27,594 nt of DNA, taken from IMG/VR virus record IMGVR_UViG_3300034082_001807, positions 1-27,594 of that record. One strand, given 5' to 3'. Position 1 is the first letter of the stretch. Each line of letters begins with the position of its first letter. Below are positions 19,982 to 25,723 of the stretch, one piece after another. Position numbers and translations under genes: made by a program. The notes below the pieces were generated by a model, which saw only the letters and a list, made by a program, of their open reading frames with translations, was not told where the DNA came from and made no database searches. This stretch comes from a virus.

Positions 19982-20115
19982 ACAAACAAATTCAAGACGC
20001 ATTAAAGCAAGTTAAGTTGATGGCAAAACAATATGGCAGAGACAGTAAGCAATACAAAGATGCCATAAAGCATCAAGCGGAACTCGTATCGAAAATATTT
20101 GGAGTTGAAGAATGA
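19978..20115 (+). CDS. Very short MNKQI/FGVE family protein
   Basis: A 45-residue protein from ATG 19978 to TGA 20113-20115: MNKQIQDALKQVKLMAKQYG, then a helical stretch and KIFGVEE. It keeps the MNxxI start and FGVE end but lacks the central KFAELIVREC, so it is a minimal or truncated relative. ATGA overlaps the previous stop; its own end carries GGAGTTGA for the next gene. Confidence 0.72.
   Translation: MNKQIQDALKQVKLMAKQYGRDSKQYKDAIKHQAELVSKIFGVEE
20101..20114 (+). promoter_or_regulatory. GGAGTTGA translational junction
   Basis: GGAG at 20101-20104, then 7 bases and ATG 20112. Confidence 0.7.
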
Positions 20116-20420
20116 TTAATCTAAATTTGAGTATCAGTAATCCATGGCGTGCATATCAGCATGGGCACAATTATTTTGCCAATGCTTGGCTGTTGAACAA
20201 AAACAAGAGCCTTGAAGTGCAGGTTAGTCACGGCGGTTCGGAACTTTTAGAGTTTCGGTTTTCATGGAGTATGAGAACTGACCATGCTGGCATAAGGATT
20301 GTATTAGGTTTGTTCTATAGGTTTATCCATGTTAACTTCTACGACATTCGGCACTGGAATGATGAAAAGGGTCGATATGTAGACTATAGTAATCCAGAAG
20401 AAGTTAAGGATTGGAGTTGA
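20112..20420 (+). CDS. Conserved phage hypothetical (SNPWRAYQ / FYDIRHWN)
   Basis: A 102-residue protein: MINLNLSISNPWRAYQHGHN, then SLEVQVSHGGSELLEFRFSW, then MRTDHAGIRIVLGLFYRFIH and NFYDIRHWNDEKGRYV. This beta-rich outline is a phage family I recognise, of unknown function. Its last codons GAT TGG AGT TGA contain GGAGTTGA in a different frame from the GVE-ending genes, so here the DNA junction survives without the peptide. Confidence 0.85.
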   Translation: MINLNLSISNPWRAYQHGHNYFANAWLLNKNKSLEVQVSHGGSELLEFRFSWSMRTDHAGIRIVLGLFYRFIHVNFYDIRHWNDEKGRYVDYSNPEEVKDWS

Positions 20421-20426
20421 ATGATG
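20413..20426 (+). promoter_or_regulatory. GGAGTTGA translational junction in another reading frame
   Basis: GGAG at 20413-20416, then 7 bases and ATG 20424. The upstream protein ends Asp-Trp-Ser, not Gly-Val-Glu, showing that the nucleotides rather than the peptide are conserved. Confidence 0.72.
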
Positions 20427-20684
20427 AACAATTTTCAAGATCGCATTGACAGAAGAATCAAACAACTTGCTGAACAGGCTGGCTACAGCCCACTATCGCC
20501 GCCAACTTTTGCCGATGAATTGAATGAAATTTTTATGCGAAAGTTCGCCGAGGCGATTGTTCGGGAATGTTTGGCACAGGCGGACACTATCCGTGACGGT
20601 TGTGAAGCAGATGGCGAAGATGAACAGGCACTAGGTGCTGACTTGGTAGGATTAGCGATTTCGAGACATTTTGACGTTGAGTGA
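20424..20684 (+). CDS. MNERI/FGVE family protein
   Basis: An 86-residue member: MNNFQDRIDRRIKQLAEQAG, then MRKFAEAIVRECLAQADTIR and ISRHFDVE. ATG 20424 is chosen over ATG 20421 because only it stands 7 bases after GGAG, as at the other junctions. FGVE is changed to FDVE (GACGTTGAG), which weakens the ribosome-binding site of the next gene. Function unknown. Confidence 0.84.
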   Translation: MNNFQDRIDRRIKQLAEQAGYSPLSPPTFADELNEIFMRKFAEAIVRECLAQADTIRDGCEADGEDEQALGADLVGLAISRHFDVE

Positions 20685-20965
20685 TGGCCAAGATTTATCA
20701 AGACGAAAAAGGTTTGTATTCTAAAGTTGGAGGCTACATTGTTCGCCCTGAAAATGGAACATCTGTTTTTTCTGTAGGCAACAAGACCGAAGGATTCCAT
20801 TTTGGCGGATCAACTTTGGTGGGTATGGGTAAGATCAAAGGTCGTCAAGGCAAATACCAAGAGTATTGGCGCACTCCAGATTACTTCTACGAACTGATGC
20901 AAATGGAAAGAGAAATTGAACTGAAAAAGCAAACAATAAATCCAAGTATGCCATATTCGTTTTAG
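20684..20965 (+). CDS. Hypothetical protein
   Basis: A 93-residue basic protein: MAKIYQDEKGLYSKVGGYIV, then TSVFSVGNKTEGFHFGGSTL, GKIKGRQGKYQEYWRTPDYF and a C-terminal helix YELMQMEREIELKKQ. Beta-rich first half; not recognised. ATG 20684 in TGATG; GTG 20681 is an alternative. Confidence 0.77.
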   Translation: MAKIYQDEKGLYSKVGGYIVRPENGTSVFSVGNKTEGFHFGGSTLVGMGKIKGRQGKYQEYWRTPDYFYELMQMEREIELKKQTINPSMPYSF

Positions 20966-20989
20966 TAATAACAACATTACGATGTATTA

Positions 20990-21052
20990 ATGGCATATTG
21001 GAACGATCAGATCAGTACAAAAGAAATGGTGATAGGATTAAAAAGTTTATGA
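20990..21052 (+). CDS. Possible 20-residue mini-gene
   Basis: In the 83-base gap before the next family member, ATG 20990 opens a 20-codon frame (MAYWNDQISTKEMVIGLKSL) whose TGA overlaps ATG 21049 as ATGA, the coupling used throughout this region. There is no clear ribosome-binding site. It could be a leader peptide, a remnant of a longer gene, or chance. Confidence 0.3.
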   Translation: MAYWNDQISTKEMVIGLKSL

Positions 21053-21264
21053 ACAAACGAATTGGTAACCTTGCTGAACAGGCAGGGTTTAACCTTATAC
21101 AACACGGTGATCATACTATATATGACATCTCAACAAAAGAGAACTTGAAGGAGTTCGCCGAGTTGATTGTTAGAGAATGTGTTATGATGGCAGATGAGTT
21201 TGAATTAGACGTAAATCAGTCGGGGCTTGTTGATAGAATGAAAAAACATTTTGGAGTTGAATAA
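21049..21264 (+). CDS. MNERI/FGVE family protein
   Basis: A 71-residue member: MNKRIGNLAEQAGFNLIQHG, then LKEFAELIVRECVMMADEFE, then MKKHFGVE, the clearest FGVE end. ATG 21049 is preferred over upstream in-frame alternatives by family alignment, although it lacks a GGAGTTGA before it; translation may be coupled to the mini-frame at 20990. It supplies GGAGTTGA to the next gene. Confidence 0.84.
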   Translation: MNKRIGNLAEQAGFNLIQHGDHTIYDISTKENLKEFAELIVRECVMMADEFELDVNQSGLVDRMKKHFGVE

Positions 21265-21266
21265 TG
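21253..21266 (+). promoter_or_regulatory. GGAGTTGA translational junction
   Basis: GGAG at 21253-21256, then 7 bases and ATG 21264. Confidence 0.7.
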
Positions 21267-21716
21267 CTAGATCATCCAGTTAACACTCTTCATCACTGCC
21301 TTGCACATGCGGCATATGTGGGGTTTCCTGATTACGAATATGAACAGATCGATTTGGATGCTACTCGCGACTGGACGATGAATCAGCGCAAAGAAGCTCA
21401 CAAATTGGGCACCACTCCCATGGCGAAGAAAACTCGCAAGCATGATGAGTACATCATGGAAGTCTATGCGATGTTCCCTCAGGTTTGGAGCAGCACCGCA
21501 CTGGGATTTGGTGGTCTGGGTGGCCAAGCTATCACATCTGCTTACACTGCTGTGATCGAAAGCCAAGTAGGTATGGGCTGTTGTGTATATTTTGGTGGAA
21601 GATTCGCATATCGTATTGCAAAACCCAACGAAACCTTTTATACTGACATTGCTAAACGTGAACTGCACAAAGTACCAGGAGCTAAGGAAAGATATGAGCA
21701 ATCTGAAAATACCTAA
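21264..21716 (+). CDS. Conserved phage hypothetical (FPQVWSSTALGFGGLGGQAIT)
   Basis: A 150-residue protein. The segment FPQVWSSTALGFGGLGGQA, then ITSAYTAVIESQ and CCVYFGGRFAYRI, is a strongly conserved phage signature I recognise, with unknown function. The N-terminus has His-rich LHHCLAHAAYVGFPDYEYE. It may bind a metal (His10, His11, His15), but this is speculation. The last 23 bases overlap the next gene. A/B junction-type start as in family members (TAATG). Confidence 0.88.
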   Translation: MLDHPVNTLHHCLAHAAYVGFPDYEYEQIDLDATRDWTMNQRKEAHKLGTTPMAKKTRKHDEYIMEVYAMFPQVWSSTALGFGGLGGQAITSAYTAVIESQVGMGCCVYFGGRFAYRIAKPNETFYTDIAKRELHKVPGAKERYEQSENT

Positions 21717-21921
21717 GAGAGAAGTCATACTCCAAGCTATGTATGCGATGAAGCAATCTGGTGTAATGCCCTATCCTGAGGTGTTTGAATCAATTCTAGA
21801 TCGTGTCTACGAATGCGGATATCAAGAGTGCCTTTACAACATTAGAAATAAAACCGTATCTCAGTATAGTGATCAATACACTGATATTACCAGCGACGGT
21901 GGAATGGACCCACGACGATGA
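21694..21921 (+). CDS. Hypothetical helical protein
   Basis: A 75-residue protein starting at ATG 21694 (AAGGAAA upstream), inside the end of the previous gene. MSNLKIPKREVILQAMYAMK, then MPYPEVFESILDRVYECGYQ, then a polar C-terminus. Helical; not recognised. The next gene overlaps by ATGA. Confidence 0.77.
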   Translation: MSNLKIPKREVILQAMYAMKQSGVMPYPEVFESILDRVYECGYQECLYNIRNKTVSQYSDQYTDITSDGGMDPRR

Positions 21922-22151
21922 ACAGCACAATCACTGAACTTGGAAAAACCTGCGATTCTGAATGTAGATTCGTAGAAGAAGGTCCATCACTGTCCACTGA
22001 TGTGTATTATCCGCCAGTTTATGACAAACATGGGGTCAATGTTAATCCTGATGGCAATACCACATCAGGGACTATTCGATGCACAGTTTGCAATAAGAGT
22101 TGGTCGTATTCATCTCAGTACGGCAAAACAGAATACAAACAACAGTCTTAA
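21918..22151 (+). CDS. Small Cys-pair protein, probable zinc ribbon
   Basis: A 77-residue protein with Cys12/Cys16 (TCDSEC) and Cys55/Cys58 (IRCTVCNKSW), a spacing compatible with zinc binding across an insert of about 38 residues. The insert (VYYPPVYDKHGVNVNPDGNT) looks like a beta hairpin. It could be a nucleic-acid-binding ribbon. ATGA overlap with the previous gene. Confidence 0.8.
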   Translation: MNSTITELGKTCDSECRFVEEGPSLSTDVYYPPVYDKHGVNVNPDGNTTSGTIRCTVCNKSWSYSSQYGKTEYKQQS

Positions 22152-22165
22152 TCAGGAGAACACAC

Positions 22166-22696
22166 ATGAGTAACAAATTTGACCGTTTTGACTTTGAACA
22201 GCAGATCATGAATTGCTGGAACGTGACAACTGATCTACGTGATCTACAGGAAGGTGTACTGGAAACCAACATGACCAAGGATCAGATCACCAACGTGCTG
22301 ATGGGCCTAGAGCAACTTTACCAGCTGCGGTTTGACAAGCTGTTCCGCATGTTTGAACAGGGTGTGCGCGAGCAAGCTTTTCAAAGCACCAAGACAGAGG
22401 ATGAGCACTTCTTCAACCAGACTTCTGATCGGGAATCAAATAATAATCTAAGCGATGCTACAGACAAGATTAATGCAGAGACGACGGATACTCAAAAGAA
22501 GTATGTTGAAATGCCCTACGCTCTGAGTCCAGAGGAAGCAGATGAGATCACTATGGCTAATCTGAGAGCGTATCGCGAGGACCTGACGAGTCAGCTTGAT
22601 CTTGTGTTCGCAAAGACAGGTGAGGAATTCAACTACAACATTATCGCTGCTCTTGATCTTGTACTGAGCAAGTTCAGTGTCACTGAACCTACGTAA
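22166..22696 (+). CDS. Conserved T4-like phage hypothetical (FDFEQQIMNCW)
   Basis: A 176-residue protein. ATG 22166 with AGGAGA at 22154-22159 is clear; the frame upstream is a shadow. The N-terminal half (KFDRFDFEQQIMNCWNVTTD, then TKDQITNVLMGLEQLYQLRF and DKLFRMFEQGVREQAF) is a helical domain I recall in T4-like phages. After a polar linker (residues 75-110) a second helical part MPYALSPEEADEITMANLRA, then EFNYNIIAALDLVLSKF, follows, which may be a separate domain. Function unknown. Its end lies in a perfect palindrome, see 22672. Confidence 0.87.
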   Translation: MSNKFDRFDFEQQIMNCWNVTTDLRDLQEGVLETNMTKDQITNVLMGLEQLYQLRFDKLFRMFEQGVREQAFQSTKTEDEHFFNQTSDRESNNNLSDATDKINAETTDTQKKYVEMPYALSPEEADEITMANLRAYREDLTSQLDLVFAKTGEEFNYNIIAALDLVLSKFSVTEPT

Positions 22697-22704
22697 GTTC
22701 AGTG
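22672..22704 (+). promoter_or_regulatory. Alternative hairpins at gene junction covering a GTG start
   Basis: GTTCAGTG at 22672-22679, CACTGAAC at 22681-22688 and GTTCAGTG again at 22697-22704. The first two form a palindrome with a single central base; the last two form an 8-bp stem with loop CTACGTAA that holds the stop codon of the previous gene and places the GTG start of the next gene (22702-22704) in the stem. The two pairings exclude each other, so translation of the downstream gene could be switched. Confidence 0.5.
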
Positions 22705-22956
22705 TCCGATAAAAAAGAAATCTGGCAACGGCTCAGAGAGATTGAACGGGCCCGTCGCGATAAACAGCACGAACTCATGGAAGTCTATGATCGCGATGTC
22801 TACTATCCTGCCATGAAGCAGCTAAGAGAAGAATGCTCTAAGCTGGGGCATAGTGGTGGGAAATTTCACAACAATGGATTTGGGTGGACTTGGTTCTACT
22901 GTGGTAGTTGCGGTGGTAGATACAACATCGAGGGACCCGATGGCAAAAGCATCTAG
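22702..22956 (+). CDS. Conserved phage hypothetical with zinc-ribbon-like tail
   Basis: An 84-residue protein with a charged helical N-terminus (IWQRLREIERARRDKQHELM) and a C-terminal Cys/His cluster: Cys45, His50, His56, and Cys67/Cys70 in WFYCGSCGGRY. The tail, HxxGKFHNNGFGWTWFYCGSC, resembles a ribbon domain I recall from many phages. GTG 22702 is the start; no ATG is available and no strong ribosome-binding site is present. Function unknown. Confidence 0.82.
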   Translation: MSDKKEIWQRLREIERARRDKQHELMEVYDRDVYYPAMKQLREECSKLGHSGGKFHNNGFGWTWFYCGSCGGRYNIEGPDGKSI

Positions 22957-22975
22957 GTCCAGGAAATACTGGACA

Positions 22976-23323
22976 ATGAAAATCCGCACTCCAGATACTT
23001 GGGTTGTTCTGCGATTTGTTAGCATCAAAAACAGCGATGAAGTATTCTATCGTTTGCTGTCAGGATGGACGGGTGGCTGGGCGCAGTCTGATGAATGGCG
23101 ACTAAACAGCGGCATCACCAAGATGGAAGATGCTGGCACATATTGGATTGTTCGTGGTGGCAGTGGCAGCGTTTATCACTGTCACAAAGAGTGTTACAGA
23201 CTGACTTCACTGACCTCTGGACTGTACGCCGAATGGCAAAATGAGCTTGGCGCGGAGAATATCCAAGTCATGCCAGAAGATACCGATTGGACAAATGTAA
23301 ATTGGGGGTTGACTGATGCGTAA
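22976..23323 (+). CDS. Conserved phage hypothetical (RLLSGWTGGWAQSDEWRLNSG)
   Basis: A 115-residue protein. I recognise WVVLRFVSIKNSDEVFYRLL, then SGWTGGWAQSDEWRLNSG and GSGSVYHCHKECYRLTSLTS as a common phage hypothetical, with a Gly/Trp-rich beta core and a Cys/His-rich loop. ATG 22976 (AGGA 15 bases upstream) fits the family start; ATG 22940 with GAGGGA and an overlap with the previous gene would add 12 residues. The end overlaps the next gene by 8 bases. Confidence 0.85.
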   Translation: MKIRTPDTWVVLRFVSIKNSDEVFYRLLSGWTGGWAQSDEWRLNSGITKMEDAGTYWIVRGGSGSVYHCHKECYRLTSLTSGLYAEWQNELGAENIQVMPEDTDWTNVNWGLTDA

Positions 23324-23912
23324 AGAATTAGACGAAGCACTGTGTAAAAAGTATCCCAAGATATTCCGTGATCGCACGGGCAACATGCAAGAAACTGCCA
23401 TGTGTTGGGGCATGGAACATGGCGATGGATGGCACGATATTCTAGATGCTCTTTGCGCCAGCATTCAGTGTCATATTGATAACAATGCCCAAAACCTAAA
23501 ATGGCACCAACTGTATCTTGCAGATCGAGAGATGGCTGCTCGGGGCAACTGGGATTTTTTCTATGGCATGTACAAGGGCAAGGAAGATTGGCTCCGCGAC
23601 AATCCAGACTGGGTTGAAGCACGAAAGCAAGAATATTTGGGCCCTCTTCCAGAATGGCGCAATAGCATTGAAGAAGTCCCTCAGGTTGTGGCAGTGCAGG
23701 TCAAGGAAAAGTATGGAACCCTGCGTTTCTACTATAATGGCGGGGACGATAAGATTGATGGCATGGTTGCGATGGCAGAAATCATGAGTGCGCGAGTCTG
23801 CGAAACCTGTGGTTCACCAGGCAAACTGAGAAAGGGTGGCTGGATTCGCACGCTCTGCGATCACCATGCAAAAGAGCAAGGGTATGTGTTAGAAGAAGTC
23901 AACCCCCTATAA
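23316..23912 (+). CDS. Conserved phage hypothetical, Cys-rich C-terminus (MRKELDEALCKKYPKIF)
   Basis: A 198-residue protein. The start MRKELDEALCKKYPKIF, the segments AMCWGMEHGDGWHDILDALC and QVKEKYGTLRFYYNGGDD, and the C-terminal Cys162/Cys165/Cys181 with His183 (CETCGSPGKLRKGGW, TLCDHH) are typical of a widespread phage family of unknown function. The last part probably binds zinc. The middle part (residues 55-120) is a variable insert. Overlaps the previous gene by 8 bases and ends the long operon. Confidence 0.9.
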   Translation: MRKELDEALCKKYPKIFRDRTGNMQETAMCWGMEHGDGWHDILDALCASIQCHIDNNAQNLKWHQLYLADREMAARGNWDFFYGMYKGKEDWLRDNPDWVEARKQEYLGPLPEWRNSIEEVPQVVAVQVKEKYGTLRFYYNGGDDKIDGMVAMAEIMSARVCETCGSPGKLRKGGWIRTLCDHHAKEQGYVLEEVNPL

Positions 23913-23931
23913 ATAATAGCTGTTTACAAAA

Positions 23932-24072
23932 GTGATTGAAAAAGTAAGTTCCTATGTTATTCCAGTCATCCTCATTATCATAGGAGTTGTATCAGCCTAC
24001 ATCCAAGTCAAAGTATGGGATAATTGCAGAAAAACTCATAGTTTCTCGTATTGCTATACCATGATTCTGTGA
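23932..24072 (+). CDS. Small single-span membrane protein
   Basis: A 46-residue frame from GTG 23932 to TGA 24070-24072. Residues 7-25 (SYVIPVILIIIGVVSAYIQ) form a clear transmembrane helix after a short basic start, followed by a polar tail with three Cys or His and aromatic residues. Small membrane proteins in this position of phage genomes can act in superinfection exclusion or lysis control, but nothing here proves that. The weak point is the GTG start without good Shine-Dalgarno. Its stop lies just before cassette E. Confidence 0.55.
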   Translation: MIEKVSSYVIPVILIIIGVVSAYIQVKVWDNCRKTHSFSYCYTMIL

Positions 24073-24178
24073 CTCTAAGTCATTGATTCTATTACTGTTA
24101 TTTTTTTTAAAAAACTCTTGACTTTGGGTAAAAATTGATTTATGATATCTCTACACTGACTTAGCGGAGATCTCTAAA
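24073..24178 (+). promoter_or_regulatory. Promoter cassette E, diverged
   Basis: Fifth, diverged copy: TCTAAGTCATTGATTCTATT then ACTGTTATTTTTTT, after which the sequence leaves the common pattern. It has its own promoter TTGACT 24118-24123 and TATGAT 24141-24146, spacer 17, and GCGGAGA (24164-24170) before ATG 24179. The T8 run after the loop would be a better terminator tail, but the second arm pairs poorly. Confidence 0.7.
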
Positions 24179-24358
24179 ATGAAGTCCTATCACTTTATTG
24201 ACGGTCGTAAAGACAAGTTCGGCAACTATCAGGTACTCTGGAGTCGGGGTAATTACGTCTACGAGATCGAGGATCGGACAGCAGGCAAGAAGTGTGTGTT
24301 CGAGGGCGACTTCGAAGATGCCAAGATTCTCTTTCAAGAAGTTTGCGATGGGTACTAA
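24179..24358 (+). CDS. Small hypothetical protein
   Basis: A 59-residue acidic protein, ATG 24179 to TAA 24356-24358: MKSYHFIDGRKDKFGNYQVL, strands around WSRGNYVYEIEDRTAGKKCV, and helix EDAKILFQEVCDGY. A compact beta-beta-alpha shape is likely. Strong promoter and GGAG are present, so the gene is well supported, although not recognised. The frame was too short for standard gene calls. Confidence 0.8.
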   Translation: MKSYHFIDGRKDKFGNYQVLWSRGNYVYEIEDRTAGKKCVFEGDFEDAKILFQEVCDGY

Positions 24359-24385
24359 TATTCAGAACTGCGAGATCGAGCAAGC

Positions 24386-24413
24386 TTGACTTCTAAGTAA
24401 AAATTGGTATAAT
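24386..24413 (+). promoter_or_regulatory. Sigma-70-like promoter
   Basis: TTGACT at 24386-24391, TATAAT at 24408-24413, spacer 16, followed by ACTT as in cassettes B and C. TGGAGACC stands before ATG 24445. Confidence 0.82.
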
Positions 24414-24444
24414 ACTTCTACAAGTTAATCACTGGAGACCTAAA

Positions 24445-24831
24445 ATGGCCTACGTTAATCAGGAAATGAAAAAGCGAGTCGCTGACGCTCTGAAGCCGGT
24501 TCTTAAGCGATACGGCGTCAAAGGCACGCTTTCGATTCGTAATCATCACGCTCTGACTCTTACTGTTAAGTCTGGTAAGATTGACTTTGTCAGCAATCTT
24601 GCAGGGACCAACGATATCAAAGTCAGGGATAACTATCTGCAAGTTAATCCCTTCTGGTATCAGGAACATTTCAATGGTGAGGCGCGAGATTTTCTGTCTG
24701 ATGCATTCAAAGCTTTGAAGAGCGCCGATTGGTACGACCGTACCGATGCCATGGTCGATTACTTCGATACCGCATACTACATTGACCTCAACATCGGTCG
24801 CTGGAACAAGCCTTACGAGGTAACTTCATGA
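24445..24831 (+). CDS. Conserved phage hypothetical (MAYVNQEMKK)
   Basis: A 128-residue protein. MAYVNQEMKKRVADALKPVL, then YGVKGTLSIRNHHALTLTVK and SGKIDFVSN, and the tail YFDTAYYIDLNIGRWNKPYE identify a phage family I have seen in many large phages. It looks like a mixed alpha/beta domain with the conserved RNHxAL core; function unknown. It has its own promoter and GGAG (24434-24437). ATGA overlap with the next small frame. Confidence 0.9.
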   Translation: MAYVNQEMKKRVADALKPVLKRYGVKGTLSIRNHHALTLTVKSGKIDFVSNLAGTNDIKVRDNYLQVNPFWYQEHFNGEARDFLSDAFKALKSADWYDRTDAMVDYFDTAYYIDLNIGRWNKPYEVTS

Positions 24832-24953
24832 TCGGCACTCTTGACAAGATTAAATTTTGGGTGTATAGTCACATTTCAAAGTTGAGTTTTTGGTTAGAAG
24901 TTAGTTTTGAATTGACTGTTATTACTTTCACAATTCTTTTTCTTTCTTATTAA
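24828..24953 (+). CDS. Small hydrophobic protein overlapping a promoter
   Basis: A 41-residue frame, ATG 24828 to TAA 24951-24953, opening with ATGA overlap. Residues 22-41 (WLEVSFELTVITFTILFLSY) are hydrophobic enough for one membrane span. However, the DNA also contains a near-ideal promoter (24841-24869) inside the frame, and the T-rich stretch could be a leader for the next gene. So the gene may be real, or an accident of a promoter region. Confidence 0.4.
   Translation: MIGTLDKIKFWVYSHISKLSFWLEVSFELTVITFTILFLSY
24841..24869 (+). promoter_or_regulatory. Sigma-70-like promoter
   Basis: TTGACA at 24841-24846, TATAGT at 24864-24869, spacer 17, giving a leader of about 90 bases before ATG 24965, which has AAAGGAGAT at 24952-24960. 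Confidence 0.72.
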
Positions 24954-24964
24954 AGGAGATAATC

Positions 24965-25273
24965 ATGCGTAAGTATAGTGCTCGGGTTCTTACTCGTAAC
25001 GGTAACATGACGGTTTTCACCACTGCGTATACGCCTTACGAGGCTCGACAGATTTTTGAAGATCAGTACGGACGGGATAACATTATGAGTAATATTAATG
25101 ATGCCGATCACTTTCATTACGGCGGTTCTCGCGAAACTTATAGCTGCCGTATCATGGACAGTCGTGGTTATCCGATCACTGCTTTTGTCGAAGCCAACAG
25201 TGTTTGGGAAGCTCGCGAGATGTTCGGCGCAATGTACGGATCGAATGTCATCGGCATTCCGTTGAAGGCTTAA
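24965..25273 (+). CDS. Hypothetical protein with internal duplication
   Basis: A 102-residue protein made of two similar halves: residues 4-41 (YSARVLTRNGNMTVFTTAYT, PYEARQIFEDQYGRDNIM) and residues 59-97 (YSCRIMDSRGYPITAFVEAN, SVWEAREMFGAMYGSNVIG). Each looks like two strands plus a helix with YEAR or WEAR followed by a helix ending in YG. This small repeat occurs in other phage proteins as far as I recall. AAAGGAGAT is a strong ribosome-binding site, and a terminator follows directly. Function unknown. Confidence 0.87.
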   Translation: MRKYSARVLTRNGNMTVFTTAYTPYEARQIFEDQYGRDNIMSNINDADHFHYGGSRETYSCRIMDSRGYPITAFVEANSVWEAREMFGAMYGSNVIGIPLKA

Positions 25274-25280
25274 CGAATTG

Positions 25281-25313
25281 AGGCACACTCAGATCAAACT
25301 GAGTGTGCCTTTT
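25281..25313 (+). terminator. Rho-independent terminator
   Basis: AGGCACACTCAG at 25281-25292 pairs perfectly with CTGAGTGTGCCT at 25299-25310 around loop ATCAAA, followed by TTTT. It lies 8 bases after the stop of the preceding gene. Confidence 0.9.
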
Positions 25314-25340
25314 GGTGTGTACTACTATGGTACATATGTT
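25312..25340 (+). promoter_or_regulatory. Weak candidate promoter
   Basis: TTGGTG at 25312-25317 and TATGTT at 25335-25340, spacer 17, in the gap after the terminator; a start is needed here for the next unit but the boxes are poor. Ribosome-binding site TGAGGT at 25355-25360. Confidence 0.3.
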
Positions 25341-25365
25341 TTAATCTGTAATATTGAGGTAATTT

Positions 25366-25701
25366 ATGACAAATAAGGTATATGTTTTCGCTGGAATCAC
25401 TAGTAAGCAGGGCGTGGCTAAGGCACGATGGACTAACAATCTCAGCCGCCGAGTCAAGCAGGTTGATAAGCTTGGTCATGATCGTGTAGATTTTGTTCTT
25501 CTGCCCCGTCAGATGAACAAGATGGACGCTCTTAGGTATCTGCTGGCTCATGAGAGCTTTCAGTCACCGGCTGATCAGGCTACTCTGAGCGAGGCACTGA
25601 CTGAACGTGAGTGTAAGATTCAGAAGCTTGCTCTCAAGCTCAGTGCTGCTGCCGCTCTTAATGTCGTTACTACTGAATCTGTTTCTGATTCTTTCGCTTA
25701 A
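25366..25701 (+). CDS. Conserved T4-like phage hypothetical (KVYVFAGITSKQG)
   Basis: A 111-residue basic protein. The start TNKVYVFAGITSKQGVAKAR, then LSRRVKQVDKLGHDRVDFVL and LPRQMNKMDALRYLLAHESF resemble a protein I recall from T4-like phages, with a small alpha/beta domain and an Ala-rich C-terminal tail. Function unknown; probably cotranscribed with the next gene, 22 bases downstream. Confidence 0.83.
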   Translation: MTNKVYVFAGITSKQGVAKARWTNNLSRRVKQVDKLGHDRVDFVLLPRQMNKMDALRYLLAHESFQSPADQATLSEALTERECKIQKLALKLSAAAALNVVTTESVSDSFA

Positions 25702-25723
25702 TTCCTAATAAAGGAGATAAACT

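Noticed and set aside
23908-23915. Second TATAAATA, before the membrane mini-gene
   Set aside because: Overlaps a stop codon and would give a leader of about 10 bases without ribosome-binding site; possible but unsupported.
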